Assembly: GCF_015500055.1 (NCBI RefSeq)
Contig: NZ_CP045492.1
Span: forward strand, 2,242,501-2,306,500
DNA from: Mesorhizobium sp. NBSH29
Lineage (GTDB): Bacteria; Pseudomonadota; Alphaproteobacteria; Rhizobiales; Rhizobiaceae
Direction of reading: 5' to 3'
DNA: 64,000 nucleotides
How positions within the stretch are numbered: position 1 is the stretch's first letter; every line of letters starts with the position of its first letter. The notes under the pieces were generated by a model. The model saw nothing but the letters and a program-made list of their open reading frames with translations, did not search any database and was not told the DNA's origin. This document shows, piece after piece, positions 26,579 to 35,764 of the stretch. The position numbers were made by a program, and so were the translations under genes.

Positions 26579-28027
26579 ATGCGCTTCATTGCTCTGCCCC
26601 GGTTAGGCACCGCGACAGCCTGGCGTGATGCAGCCCGCACTGCGCTCGTGGCTATGACCCCGCCCGATCAGCTTGTCTGGTCACGCGGCGCAGGCTCCGA
26701 CGACCTTTTCAACCGCGCGAGACGCGTCTCCGATGTTTCAGCGACGGAGGGGCCGGCGCCAAGCGTTCCAAAATCTTTCGTTGAGCTTGCCGATCTGGTG
26801 ATCTGGCATGCTGACCCCGAACGATTCGCCCTGCTCTATGCGCTCCTCTGGCGGCTGCGCACCGAGCCCAGGATTGTGAGCGACAGAGGTGACCCTGCCG
26901 TCGCGAAGTTACAGGCTATGGCCAAAGCGGTGCGCCGCGACATGCATAAGATGAAAGCCTTTGTGCGCTTCCGCGATGTCGGCGTGACTGGCGCGACACG
27001 GCGCAGATTCGCGGCCTGGTTCGAGCCGAGCCATTTCACGCTGGAGCCGACGGCGGGATTTTTCACGCGTCGCTTTGGTGACATGGACTGGTCAATCTTG
27101 ACGCCTGATCTGTCGGCCCATTTCAGCAACGCGTCACTGACCTTTGCTGACGGCGAGCCAAAGCCCGCCCTGCCGGATGACGCCGCCGAAGCTTTGTGGG
27201 TCACCTACTTCCGCAACATCTTCAATCCGGCACGTCTCAAAGTTAACGCGATGCGCGCGGAAATGCCCAAGAAGTACTGGAAGAACCTGCCCGAAGCGTC
27301 GGCGATACCGGAACTGATCGCCACAGCAGGCGCCCGAGCCAAAGCCATGCGCGAGAATGCACCCACGCTTCCGCCCTTACGCGCCGCCCGCGTGCACGCG
27401 CATGCGCTGGCGACTGTACATGCGCGGCCCATGGAGGGCGGATTACCCGAATTTAGAACGGAACTTCGAGGCTGTACACGCTGTGCTCTCTACCGCGACG
27501 CCACGCAGGCAGTGCCCGGTGAAGGGCCGCTGGATGCTCCGTTGATGATCGTGGGAGAACAGCCGGGCGACGAGGAGGATCTTTCGGGCCGGCCCTTTGT
27601 GGGCCCCGCCGGCCGTCTGTTTGACCAAGTCGCTGCCGAGGCCGGTCTTGACCGCCACCGCGCCTACATCACCAATGCCGTAAAGCATTTCAAATATGTT
27701 GTGCGGGGCAAACGACGGCTGCACCAGCGTCCGAACAGTAATGAAATCAGCCATTGCCGCTGGTGGCTCGATGCGGAACGCGCACTGCTTAAGCCGAAGC
27801 TCATTCTGGCAATGGGAGCAAGTGCCGCCGAAGCGCTGACTGGAAGCGGGGAGGGGATTTTGAAACGGCGGGGTACTATCGAAACCACAGGTGACGGCAC
27901 GCCCGTGCTGCTAACCGTGCATCCAAGTTACCTGTTGCGCCTGCCGGAAGGCACTGCCCGAATTCATGCGATTGGCAATTTTCGTCTTGATCTCGAACAA
28001 ACGGCATCACGCCTGCGGATGGAATGA
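26579..28027 (+). CDS. udgX: UdgX-type uracil-DNA-binding protein fused to DUF4130
   Basis: A 482-residue two-part protein. Residues about 1-245 form a DUF4130 (TIGR03915-like) domain; residues about 290-480 are a UDG fold. The UDG part has a CTRC pair (C299, C302), motif A GEQPGDEED (326-334), the UdgX-specific loop KRRLHQ with His382, and motif B HPSYLLR. Known UdgX proteins bind uracil in DNA and become covalently attached through the His of the KRRIH loop, without free glycosylase turnover. The ATG at 26579 almost abuts the radical SAM stop (TTTTGAAATG), so the two are co-translated. Confidence 0.93.
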   Translation: MRFIALPRLGTATAWRDAARTALVAMTPPDQLVWSRGAGSDDLFNRARRVSDVSATEGPAPSVPKSFVELADLVIWHADPERFALLYALLWRLRTEPRIVSDRGDPAVAKLQAMAKAVRRDMHKMKAFVRFRDVGVTGATRRRFAAWFEPSHFTLEPTAGFFTRRFGDMDWSILTPDLSAHFSNASLTFADGEPKPALPDDAAEALWVTYFRNIFNPARLKVNAMRAEMPKKYWKNLPEASAIPELIATAGARAKAMRENAPTLPPLRAARVHAHALATVHARPMEGGLPEFRTELRGCTRCALYRDATQAVPGEGPLDAPLMIVGEQPGDEEDLSGRPFVGPAGRLFDQVAAEAGLDRHRAYITNAVKHFKYVVRGKRRLHQRPNSNEISHCRWWLDAERALLKPKLILAMGASAAEALTGSGEGILKRRGTIETTGDGTPVLLTVHPSYLLRLPEGTARIHAIGNFRLDLEQTASRLRME

Positions 28028-28089
28028 CCGAAGTCGAAACTGAAGATAAGCAGTTTGCAGCAACATGTTTGCGATGTGATCTAGACGGC

Positions 28090-28179
28090 TGGAGGAGAGG
28101 AAGGGATTCGAACCCTCGAGCCCATCACTGGGCTACTCCCTTAGCAGGGGAGCGCCTTCGACCACTCGGCCACCTCTCC
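28090..28179 (-). tRNA. tRNA-Ser(GCU)
   Basis: A 90-base class II tRNA with a 7-bp acceptor stem (GGAGAGG with CCTCTCC), a D-loop, an anticodon stem CTCCC/GGGAG around loop CTGCTAA (anticodon GCT), a long variable arm (GCCCA-N-TGGGC type) and a T-arm with GTTCGAATC. The encoded CCA occupies 28092-28090. The discriminator base at 28093 reads T on the gene strand, where serine tRNAs mostly have G. Confidence 0.96.
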
Positions 28180-28190
28180 AACGCAACGGC

Positions 28191-28219
28191 TGGATAGAGA
28201 AAAGCGGACAGACAATCAA
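28191..28219 (-). promoter_or_regulatory. Promoter of tRNA-Ser
   Basis: On the minus strand, -35 TTGATT (28219-28214), a 17-base spacer and -10 TATCCA (28196-28191). It lies about 11 bases upstream of the tRNA 5' end, a normal place for a bacterial tRNA promoter. Confidence 0.5.
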
Positions 28220-28650
28220 TAAGCCAAGGCGATTTCCCCGAGAAATCTCCACTCTTTAATATGCAGGTCCGATTTGTTGCCCCTGCGCACCGTGCCCTCA
28301 TGCCGCCGCCGTCAGCGATTCCGCTCGCTTGCGGATCAAGAGATTCGGTTATTCATGTGATTCACCCAGCATATCCGATGAAAATGATGCACTGCGGGGT
28401 CAGATGGTTACCAAGGTATGAAGGCCGAGGGTCAAATCGTGTCATTTGTGCAACAGCGATAACTCATAGAGGAGCCGTGACCCTGGGAAAGCACTGATCG
28501 TTGTTGAACCCGGCGAATCCGCTGGTAAAAGTCAGCGTCGAAGAAGGAGCGCGGTGCGTGTCTTTTTCGGAATTGGGGATGGGGCAGGGAACGCTGTCCT
28601 TCAGCAAAAATACCCAGACCCGTATTTTAACTTTGACTGGAGGTCAGAAA
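28220..28650. other. Long leader/promoter region of the porin gene
   Basis: About 430 bases with no convincing gene. A dyad GATTTC-CCCGA-GAAATC lies at 28231-28247, and a stem-loop AAAATAC-N8-GTATTTT at 28607-28628, directly before the ribosome site GGAGG (28639-28643). The long untranslated region is typical of abundant outer-membrane porins that have post-transcriptional control, but no small RNA or target was identified. Confidence 0.35.
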
Positions 28651-29748
28651 ATGAACATTAAGAGCCTGCTTCTCGGCTCCGCTGCGGCCCTCGTCGCAGT
28701 ATCCGGCGCACGTGCCGCTGATGCGGTCGTCATGGCCGAGCCAGAGCCGGTCGAATACGTTCGCGTTTGCGACGTATACGGCACCGGTTTCTATTACATG
28801 CCCGGCACCGAAACCTGCCTGAAGGTCAGCGGCTATGTCCGTTACGACATCGGCATGGGCGATCTGTTCGGCATGAACGACGTTCTTGATAAGAAGGACG
28901 CTCTTGAAGATGGTATCTTCAATACGAACGACACCTACTACAAGCGCGCTCGTGCGGCTCTGCGTCTCGACGCCCGCACCGAAACCGAGCTTGGCACCCT
29001 GCGTGCATTCTTCCAGGTCAACTTCGATTGGGACACCACCACGGTTGAAATTGGCGATTATGACGTCAGCACCACCAAGTCAGGCCTTGCCAAGCTGAAC
29101 CACGCTTACATCGAGCTGGGCGGCTTCCTCATCGGTAAGACCGATTCGCTGTTCACCACCTTCACCGACTATGCCGGTTCGGTCATCCATGACGACATGA
29201 TCGGCTTTGGCCCTTACGACACGCACACCATCCAGTACAAATTCGATGCAGGCAACGGCTTCTCGGCTGCTGTCGCTCTCGAAGAAGGCGCTGACGTGGC
29301 CTACACGCTCGACAGCTACGTTCCTCACGTAGTTGGCGGCGTTGGTTACACCGGTGGCTGGGGTTCGGTCCGCGTTGTTGGCGGTTACGACTCGGTCTGG
29401 GAAGAATACGCGATCAAGGCACGTTTGGACGTCAAGGCTTCCGAGACGATCAGCCTGTTCGTTATGGGCGGCTTCAAGGATGACGACGCCGGTGAGCCAA
29501 ATTATTATGGCAACTGGGGTGGCGACTGGGCAATCTGGGGTGGCGCTTCATTCGCCGTTTCGCCGAAAGCCAAGTTCAACGTTCAGCTTTCGTACGACGA
29601 CTACGAGAACTTCGCAGCCGTTGCTAACGTGAACTACGAACTGGTTCCTGGCTTCACCATCACGCCAGAAGTTGCCTACTACGACAACTTCGACGTCGAC
29701 AATTCAGACGCTTTCGGCGGCTTCATCCGCTTCCAGCGTAACTTCTAA
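28651..29748 (+). CDS. Omp2-family porin
   Basis: A 365-residue outer-membrane beta-barrel porin of the Rhizobiales Omp2 type. Signal peptide to about ARA (residue 22), then the family's N-terminal segment EPVEYVRVCDVYGTGFYYMPGTETCLKVSGYVRYD with its two cysteines, then alternating strands and a C-terminal FIRFQRNF ending in the usual Phe. GGAGG is 8 bases before the ATG at 28651; the frame from 28501 is only open by chance. A strong terminator follows. It carries small hydrophilic solutes. Confidence 0.95.
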   Translation: MNIKSLLLGSAAALVAVSGARAADAVVMAEPEPVEYVRVCDVYGTGFYYMPGTETCLKVSGYVRYDIGMGDLFGMNDVLDKKDALEDGIFNTNDTYYKRARAALRLDARTETELGTLRAFFQVNFDWDTTTVEIGDYDVSTTKSGLAKLNHAYIELGGFLIGKTDSLFTTFTDYAGSVIHDDMIGFGPYDTHTIQYKFDAGNGFSAAVALEEGADVAYTLDSYVPHVVGGVGYTGGWGSVRVVGGYDSVWEEYAIKARLDVKASETISLFVMGGFKDDDAGEPNYYGNWGGDWAIWGGASFAVSPKAKFNVQLSYDDYENFAAVANVNYELVPGFTITPEVAYYDNFDVDNSDAFGGFIRFQRNF

Positions 29749-29770
29749 TCAGCCTTTCGGTTGATTGAGA

Positions 29771-29800
29771 AAAACCCGGCGGGCAACCGCCGGGTTTTTT
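29771..29800 (+). terminator. Rho-independent terminator of the porin gene
   Basis: AAAACCCGGCGG, a GCAA (GNRA) tetraloop at 29783-29786, and CCGCCGGG followed by TTTTTT. An 8-bp GC stem with a T-run; a strong bidirectional-looking terminator. Confidence 0.92.
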
Positions 29801-29876
29801 GTGTCTGGTGCGTGGGAAATTTGCTAGCTCCTGCGGCGCGGTAGGCAGCGGAACTGCTGGCGCTCATTGCCTCTAT

Positions 29877-30758
29877 CTATCGCTCGCAATGACGTAGGAA
29901 AGACGATATTTTCGCGGGCAGGTTTCCCGTTTCAAGCAGTGGTGCATGGCCCTGACCCTCAACGATTAACGCCTGGCAATCGGGGTGACGGCGCCGCATC
30001 TCATCCAGCGTTGCCGCAGACAGAAGCTTGGAGTTCTCGCCGCGAATGGCCAGCAGGGGAATGTTGGCAAGGCCGGCAAATTGCGCCCAGAGATCGGGTA
30101 GTGGCCTGGTCAGGTCGACAGCTTTCAAAGTGTTAAGAAGCGCGGGATCGAAATCTGCGACCGGAACGTCATTTTTGCCTTTCCGGTAAAGAGCGCCGAC
30201 AAAACGGTGCCAATCATCTTCCGAAAGCGCTGAAAACGCCTGTCCATGAGTAGCTTTCTGGATCGCCACAGCGTCTGCCATGCTGGCCGGGATAGGCGCA
30301 CGCTCAAGGTAGGCGCGGATATGAGCCAGCCCTTCGCCTTCTACCACGGGTCCGATATCGTTGAGAACCACCGCTCTCAGTAATCCGGGTCGCATTCCCG
30401 CGAGGAGATGAATGATCAGTCCGCCGCGCGACGTGCCAATAAATCCACCGTGTTCGACCCCCATCGCGGTGAGCCCAGCCAATACGTCCTCCGCCTCGGT
30501 CATGATATTGTAGCTTGTCCAATCCTGGGCGAACTCAGATTGCCCCCGGCCCCGATAGTCGAATGTGATCACCTGACGTGGAGTTTTGGGCTCATTCGAA
30601 AGGAAAACCGCAAGCTCATGAAAATCACGCGCATTGCGCGTTAATCCAGGCAGGCACACCACGGGCACCGTTTCATTGGCCTGACCATAGATTCGGGCAT
30701 GCAGCTTCAGGCCATCGGCCGCAGAGTAGAAGAAACTAGAATAGTCGTCGGTTTTCAT
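29877..30758 (-). CDS. Alpha/beta-fold hydrolase
   Basis: A 293-residue alpha/beta hydrolase. Features are VVCLPGLTRNARDF, an FDYRGRGQS loop, the nucleophile elbow GTSRGG, an acid-region segment and the catalytic His in VEGQGHAPLL. It starts at 30758, where GGAG precedes the ATG; the frame to 30791 lacks this. The substrate is not known. Nothing adjacent on its strand helps to define it; the transglycosylase gene lies upstream, 94 bases away on the same strand. Confidence 0.9.
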   Translation of the reverse strand: MKTDDYSSFFYSAADGLKLHARIYGQANETVPVVCLPGLTRNARDFHELAVFLSNEPKTPRQVITFDYRGRGQSEFAQDWTSYNIMTEAEDVLAGLTAMGVEHGGFIGTSRGGLIIHLLAGMRPGLLRAVVLNDIGPVVEGEGLAHIRAYLERAPIPASMADAVAIQKATHGQAFSALSEDDWHRFVGALYRKGKNDVPVADFDPALLNTLKAVDLTRPLPDLWAQFAGLANIPLLAIRGENSKLLSAATLDEMRRRHPDCQALIVEGQGHAPLLETGNLPAKISSFLRHCER

Positions 30759-30852
30759 GGGTTCTCCGGCAGCACTGCGATTTGAATGCAACGTGCCGGA
30801 TTCCCGCCATCATGGCGATTGATTTCTGCGCGAGCCGATGGGGAAGAAGCCC

Positions 30853-32895
30853 TCAGCGGCCGGCAACAAGATCGGCAACAATGTCGTAATGACCCGAAAG
30901 CCGCATCTTGTAGACCTGATAATTTTCCATCACACGCTGAACATAGCTGCGCGTTTCGGTGTAGGGGATACGCTCGATCCAGTCTACGACGGCATCGATA
31001 TCCTTGCCGCGAGGGTCCCCATACCGTTTCATCCATTCGCGCGCACGCCCAGGCCCGGCATTGTAGCCCGCAAATGTAAGTACGTAAGAGCCCTCAAAAC
31101 GTCCAAGCTGTTCGCCCAGGAAGGCGGCGCCCAGCGTCGCGTTATATCCTGCATCAGACGTCAGCCGCTCCCGAGAGTAGGGCATGCCGGTTTGCTTCGC
31201 CACGGCTTTGGCTGTTGCGGGCATCAGTTGCAACAGCCCCCGCGCGCCTGCGTGAGAGACGGCACCAGTATTGAATTCGCTCTCCTGCCGGGCGATGGCA
31301 TAGGCTAGCGCTTTCCCGCTTCCATCGATCATGGCAGTTTCAGGAATAGCACCCACCGGATGCGAAAGCGCGCCGATGTTCATGCCCCGCGATGCCGCGA
31401 TCTTTCCGACCCTCAGCGCCAGGTAATGATTTCCTCGCCCTTCGGCCATCGCGGCCAGCAGCGCAAGTTCGCCCGGACTGGCAAGTTCTGCCGCAAGCGA
31501 GCGATAGAGGCTCTCGGCTCTTTGCGGATAACCTGCAGCTTCGAGGCGACTGATCGCCCGCACGGCCTCGCGCGTTTCAAAGCTCTTGCGATCCGCCTCG
31601 GAGGGCAACGGTTCATCAATCGAAAGGGCCGCTCGGCCGATTTTTGCCGCAGCAAGCTGCCCATAAAACGAAGTGCCGAAATCCGCGCCTTGAGCGTAAA
31701 AATCAACCGCTTTTCCAGGTCCCCCTGCTTCAGCGGAGCGCCCGAGCCAATAGAAAGCGCGCGAAAGCGAAATAGGACCCTCGGCAATCTCTGTCATCTG
31801 GAGGAAATGCTTTGCCGCGACCTGTGGATTTTTCAATCCGCGCAAGGCGTACCATCCGGCGTGAAATTCCGCGTCGACAGCGTTTGCTGGGCTCTCGGCC
31901 GAATGTGCGGCTGCGACCGTATAAGCTGTCTGGATATCATCCACATCGAGCAGTTCGCGCGAGAGCACGCGCCTTTCAATCCACCATGCATCCGGATCGA
32001 TCAATTCCGTCGCTTCCACCGGGGCCTTTAACATTGTCTTGGCGGCACCCGAGATATTGCCCGTGCGGCGCTGATACCGTGCGAGGGCAAAAAGATATCC
32101 TGGCCCGCGCTGTGCAGCAGGAACCGCATCCAGCAGCTTGTTAGCGTTCTTAGCGCCTTTGGCGACCGCAACCCACGCGTCTGCAAGCGCCATGGCGCCG
32201 GCCAGCTCTGCCACGCGCTTTGCCGAACCGTAGCGTCCGAGATAGAGCATTGCCTCCATACGGAACCGGTGGTCCGCAGCTGATATCAGCGTCCCAAATT
32301 CGGCAAGAATTACGCCTTCAATTTCCGCATCGAGTTTCTCCATCCGCCAGAAGGGTGCAAGCAACGTACGGGCCTGGTCGGCCTTGTCGAGAGCAACCAG
32401 TGCCCGGGCAAGCAGAAGTGTCCCTTCGACGGTTTCGGGGCGCGTCGCTCCGAACAGTTGAACGACAGCCTCGGGCATCGGCTTTTCCCGTGCCATGGCG
32501 CGCTCGCTATTGCGGCGAAAGACGCTCGCCCCGGGCCAACCTGCCAGAACGCGGGCTGCCGCCGCAATCTCGGAACTTGGGACGCTGGGTCCGCCGCGCA
32601 GAGCAATTGCCCACTGGAGTATATGGCGATCCAGCATTCCCGCGGGCAAGCTGTCGCGGATCGAGCGCGCCTGTTCAACCCTGTTGGATGCCAACGCGTC
32701 GAGCCCACTCTTAAGGGCCTCAATGTTAGCCGGGTTCGTTGTTGCCCGGTCGATCGCATCGAGCGGTGAATCACCAATCGGCGCATAGGAAAGGGGCTCT
32801 GATCGGCTAAGCGCTACAAAGAATATGATGCAAGCCGTCGCCGTCCCTGCAAGCGCGAGGCAAAAAGTGCGACCGGGTGGCATGATACGTTTCAT
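30853..32895 (-). CDS. Soluble lytic murein transglycosylase
   Basis: A 680-residue peptidoglycan-cleaving enzyme. An N-terminal signal/anchor segment (FCLALAGTATACIIFFVAL) is followed by a long helical superhelix, then the SLT catalytic domain with ESEFNTGAVSHAGARG-LLQLMPATA (catalytic Glu) and a final YAGYNAGPGR segment. It cuts the glycan chain to make 1,6-anhydro ends in the periplasm. I chose the ATG at 32895; the longer frame reads upstream to 33039 without a signal peptide. It is convergent with nothing and divergent from dapA. Confidence 0.92.
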   Translation of the reverse strand: MKRIMPPGRTFCLALAGTATACIIFFVALSRSEPLSYAPIGDSPLDAIDRATTNPANIEALKSGLDALASNRVEQARSIRDSLPAGMLDRHILQWAIALRGGPSVPSSEIAAAARVLAGWPGASVFRRNSERAMAREKPMPEAVVQLFGATRPETVEGTLLLARALVALDKADQARTLLAPFWRMEKLDAEIEGVILAEFGTLISAADHRFRMEAMLYLGRYGSAKRVAELAGAMALADAWVAVAKGAKNANKLLDAVPAAQRGPGYLFALARYQRRTGNISGAAKTMLKAPVEATELIDPDAWWIERRVLSRELLDVDDIQTAYTVAAAHSAESPANAVDAEFHAGWYALRGLKNPQVAAKHFLQMTEIAEGPISLSRAFYWLGRSAEAGGPGKAVDFYAQGADFGTSFYGQLAAAKIGRAALSIDEPLPSEADRKSFETREAVRAISRLEAAGYPQRAESLYRSLAAELASPGELALLAAMAEGRGNHYLALRVGKIAASRGMNIGALSHPVGAIPETAMIDGSGKALAYAIARQESEFNTGAVSHAGARGLLQLMPATAKAVAKQTGMPYSRERLTSDAGYNATLGAAFLGEQLGRFEGSYVLTFAGYNAGPGRAREWMKRYGDPRGKDIDAVVDWIERIPYTETRSYVQRVMENYQVYKMRLSGHYDIVADLVAGR

Positions 32896-33123
32896 TCCCT
32901 GTCCGTACACATTGCGAGTTAGAGCCGGTATGAGTGAGGATAAGGCCGGCCGATGAAGGGCACGTAACCAAAGCGTTAAAAATGCAACTGGCTTGCGCGA
33001 GAGCAACGTCAGGAGGCAAATGCCTAAGCCAGATGTCAAAACTATGGTGCTGTGCCTTGCTTTCGTTTAGAAAACCGGTGACATCGCCACGCTTCGATCT
33101 AAAAATCCCAGGAGTTTGATGAA

Positions 33124-34005
33124 ATGCTGAGAGGCTCGCTTACCGCGCTCGTGACACCGTTCGACAGCCACGGTCGCGTTGACGACAAAGCCTTTCGTGC
33201 ATTTGTTGAATGGCAGATAAGCGAAGGCACGACCGGGCTCGTCCCGGTTGGCACGACAGGAGAATCGCCTACGCTGTCGCATGAGGAGCACCGCGCGGTC
33301 GTGAAGGCATGCGTTGAAGTCGCCAGGGGTCGCGTCCCGGTAGTTGCCGGCGCTGGCTCCAACAATACAGTCGAGGCAGTGGGGCTTGCCCGCCATGCCG
33401 AAGAAGTTGGCGCAGACGCTGTCCTGGTCGTGACGCCATACTACAACAAGCCGACCCAGCGCGGCCTCTATGCCCATTTTGCAGCCGTCGCACAGGCCAC
33501 CAGTCTGCCGATCATCATCTACAACATTCCACCGCGCTCGGTCATCGACATGATGCCGGAGACGATGGGCAATCTGGCCCGTGACTTTAAAAACATAGTT
33601 GGCGTCAAGGATGCCACCGGCAAGGTCGAGCGTGTCTCCGAGCAACGCATGACCTGCGGAAAGGAGTTTATCCAGCTTTCGGGTGAGGATGCGTCGGCAC
33701 TGGGTTTCAACGCTCACGGTGGCGTTGGGTGCATCTCTGTGACCGCCAATGTGGCGCCGCGCCTTTGTGCTGAATTTCAGGAGGCAACGCTCGCCAACGA
33801 CAAGGACAGGGCGCTGGACCTGCAGGACCGGCTGATGCCGTTACACAAGGCGATCTTCCTGGAGCCCGGTGTCTCTGGCGCGAAATATGCGCTTTCCCGA
33901 CTTGGCAAGGTCGAAAACAATCTGCGTTCGCCGCTTGTAGCGGTTGAGCAGGCGACGGCTGACAGGCTGGATGCGGCGATGAAGCACGCCGGCTTGATAA
34001 ACTAG
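33124..34005 (+). CDS. dapA: 4-hydroxy-tetrahydrodipicolinate synthase
   Basis: A 293-residue aldolase that joins pyruvate and aspartate semialdehyde in lysine/diaminopimelate synthesis. Visible: GTTGESPTL with the pyruvate-binding threonines, the [14 protein letters not shown] segment with its catalytic Tyr, and [11 protein letters not shown] with the Schiff-base Lys. AGGAG stands 9 bases before the ATG. smpB starts 23 bases after its stop, so the two form an operon, the common order in Rhizobiales. Confidence 0.97.
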   Translation: MLRGSLTALVTPFDSHGRVDDKAFRAFVEWQISEGTTGLVPVGTTGESPTLSHEEHRAVVKACVEVARGRVPVVAGAGSNNTVEAVGLARHAEEVGADAVLVVTPYYNKPTQRGLYAHFAAVAQATSLPIIIYNIPPRSVIDMMPETMGNLARDFKNIVGVKDATGKVERVSEQRMTCGKEFIQLSGEDASALGFNAHGGVGCISVTANVAPRLCAEFQEATLANDKDRALDLQDRLMPLHKAIFLEPGVSGAKYALSRLGKVENNLRSPLVAVEQATADRLDAAMKHAGLIN

Positions 34006-34028
34006 GCAACCCATGCCACCTGACGGCC

Positions 34029-34508
34029 ATGAACCAGGTTAGAAAAGCCGATCCCAACAACAAGACCGTCGCTGAAAACCGCAAGGCGCGGTTTTCCTAT
34101 GAAGTGCTTGATACCTATGAGACGGGTCTGGTCCTCACCGGTACCGAGGTGAAATCTCTGCGCGCCGGTCAGGCAAACATTCAGGAATCCTACGCTTCTC
34201 TAGAAGGAGGCGAGATCTGGCTGATCAATTCCTACCTGCCGGAATATCTTCAGGGCAACCGCCACAATCATGAGCCGCGGCGCCGTCGAAAGCTGCTGCT
34301 AAACAAGCGCGAAATGGCAAAGCTCGGCCAGGCTGTCGATCGCGAAGGCATGACGATGGTGCCCTTGAAGATTTACTTCAACGACCGGGGCAGGGCCAAA
34401 CTGTTGCTGGCGATTGCCCGCGGCAAGAAGTTGCACGACAAGCGCGAGACGGAAAAGAAACGAGACTGGGCGCGTGAAAAGGGCAGGTTGCTCAAGGAGC
34501 GCGGCTAG
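34029..34508 (+). CDS. smpB: SsrA-binding protein SmpB
   Basis: A 159-residue RNA-binding protein that brings tmRNA to stalled ribosomes. It has the [29 protein letters not shown] start, a VEGQ-like NIQESYA segment, [21 protein letters not shown] and a basic, flexible C-terminal tail. It is downstream of dapA and convergent with the family-5 uracil-DNA glycosylase gene. No tmRNA gene is seen nearby. Confidence 0.97.
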   Translation: MNQVRKADPNNKTVAENRKARFSYEVLDTYETGLVLTGTEVKSLRAGQANIQESYASLEGGEIWLINSYLPEYLQGNRHNHEPRRRRKLLLNKREMAKLGQAVDREGMTMVPLKIYFNDRGRAKLLLAIARGKKLHDKRETEKKRDWAREKGRLLKERG

Positions 34509-34523
34509 CGCGGCATCAGGAAT

Positions 34524-35183
34524 CTATTTGTTCAAAAACTCTGATACATCTTTGAAAACGCTGGTGAACATGTCGGTTGTCAGCCGCCCGGTGTTCGTAT
34601 TGTAGCGCGAGCAATGATAGCTGGAAAATAACATATGTGCTCCTATTTGTTGCCGGCCGCCATGGCGAAAGGGATAGGCAGCAACACGCTCGCCAAACGC
34701 TCGCACAGTTGACTGATGCGCTATCGTCCCAAGCGTGACAATGGCGGCAAGATTCGGAAAGCGGGTGATGGTTGGTGTGAGAAACCTGCGGCACGTGGCG
34801 ATCTCGCCGCCCACCGGCTTGTTTTCCGGCGGCACGCAGCGGACCGCATTGGTGATGGCAGTACCGACAAGTTCAAGGCCGTCATCCGGTCTCGCCTTGA
34901 ACACACCGCGCGCGAAACCGAAATGGGTTAGCGTCGAATAGAGCAGGTCTCCCGCGTAGTCTCCGGTGAAGGGGCGTCCGGTTCGGTTGGCCCCGCGCAG
35001 TCCAGGCGCTAGCCCGATCACGAGAAGGCGCACCGTTTCGTCGCCTGCTGCAGCAAAGGTCGGCACCGGGGCGTTAAACCATTCAGGCTCACGTGACCGC
35101 CAGGAACTGATAAAGCCATGCAGACGAGGGCATAGCGGGCAATCAGGTGACGGTTCCGCCGCAGATGGGAGAACATCCTCCAT
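34524..35183 (-). CDS. Uracil-DNA glycosylase, family 5 (UdgB-type)
   Basis: A 219-residue DNA glycosylase. The N-terminal PDCPLCPRLHGF segment supplies cysteines for an iron-sulfur site. Motif A is GLAPGLRGANRTGRPFTGD and motif B SSYHCSRYNTNTGRLTTDM, both of the family-5 type. Family-5 enzymes remove uracil, hypoxanthine and ethenocytosine in a broad range. Its ATG (35181-35183) overlaps the stop of the upstream NYN gene (TGATG), so translation is coupled. It is one of three UDG-fold proteins in this window. Confidence 0.92.
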   Translation of the reverse strand: MEDVLPSAAEPSPDCPLCPRLHGFISSWRSREPEWFNAPVPTFAAAGDETVRLLVIGLAPGLRGANRTGRPFTGDYAGDLLYSTLTHFGFARGVFKARPDDGLELVGTAITNAVRCVPPENKPVGGEIATCRRFLTPTITRFPNLAAIVTLGTIAHQSTVRAFGERVAAYPFRHGGRQQIGAHMLFSSYHCSRYNTNTGRLTTDMFTSVFKDVSEFLNK

Positions 35184-35764
35184 CAATACGGGTCGTCATC
35201 GGCTTCCGCAGGTTCAGCTCTGCGTACAGGCCGCTCGGATGGGTCCCGCCCGATCTCGTTTTTCAAAGTCATCAGTTCAATGAAGTTGTCGGCCTGCCGG
35301 CGCAGGTCGTCCGATATCATCGGCGGCTGTGATGACATCGTTGAAACGACGCTCACCCTCCGGCCGCGCCGCTGCAGCGCTTCCACAAGGGTGCGGAAAT
35401 CGCCGTCGCCGGAAAAGATGACGTAATGATCCACGACATCGGCCAGTTCGAGCGCGTCGACGGTCAGCTCGATATCCATATTGCCTTTGATTTTGCGTCG
35501 CCCACTTGAATCGGTGAACTCCTTGGCCGGCTTGGTGACCACCTTGAAGCCATTGTAGTCGAGCCAGTCGATCAGCGGCCGGATAGAGGAGTATTCCTGA
35601 TCCTCAATCAGCGCCGTGTAGTAATAGGCGCGCAGCAAGTAGCCGCGCTTCTGGAAGCTGGACAACAACTTGCGGTAGTCAATGTCAAATCCCAGCGCCC
35701 GCGAGGTCGCGTAAAGATTGGCGCCATCGATAAAAAGAGCGATCTTCTCGCGCGGATCAAACAT
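35183..35764 (-). CDS. NYN-domain (LabA/DUF88-like) putative RNase
   Basis: A 193-residue protein of the LabA/DUF88 PIN-like NYN type. Conserved acidic positions for metal are in ALFIDGANLY, DIELTVDALE and VIFSGDGDFRTLVEAL. It should be a nuclease acting on RNA, although members are also known as regulators with weak activity. AGGGA before the ATG at 35764 decides the start. Its stop overlaps the start of the family-5 uracil-DNA glycosylase. The region between it and rpoZ (264 bases) is divergent. Confidence 0.9.
   Translation of the reverse strand: MFDPREKIALFIDGANLYATSRALGFDIDYRKLLSSFQKRGYLLRAYYYTALIEDQEYSSIRPLIDWLDYNGFKVVTKPAKEFTDSSGRRKIKGNMDIELTVDALELADVVDHYVIFSGDGDFRTLVEALQRRGRRVSVVSTMSSQPPMISDDLRRQADNFIELMTLKNEIGRDPSERPVRRAEPAEADDDPY

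Noticed and set aside
28261-28497. 78-codon plus-strand ORF upstream of the porin
   Set aside because: No ribosome site, no recognisable protein pattern, and it lies in what is more simply the long porin leader.
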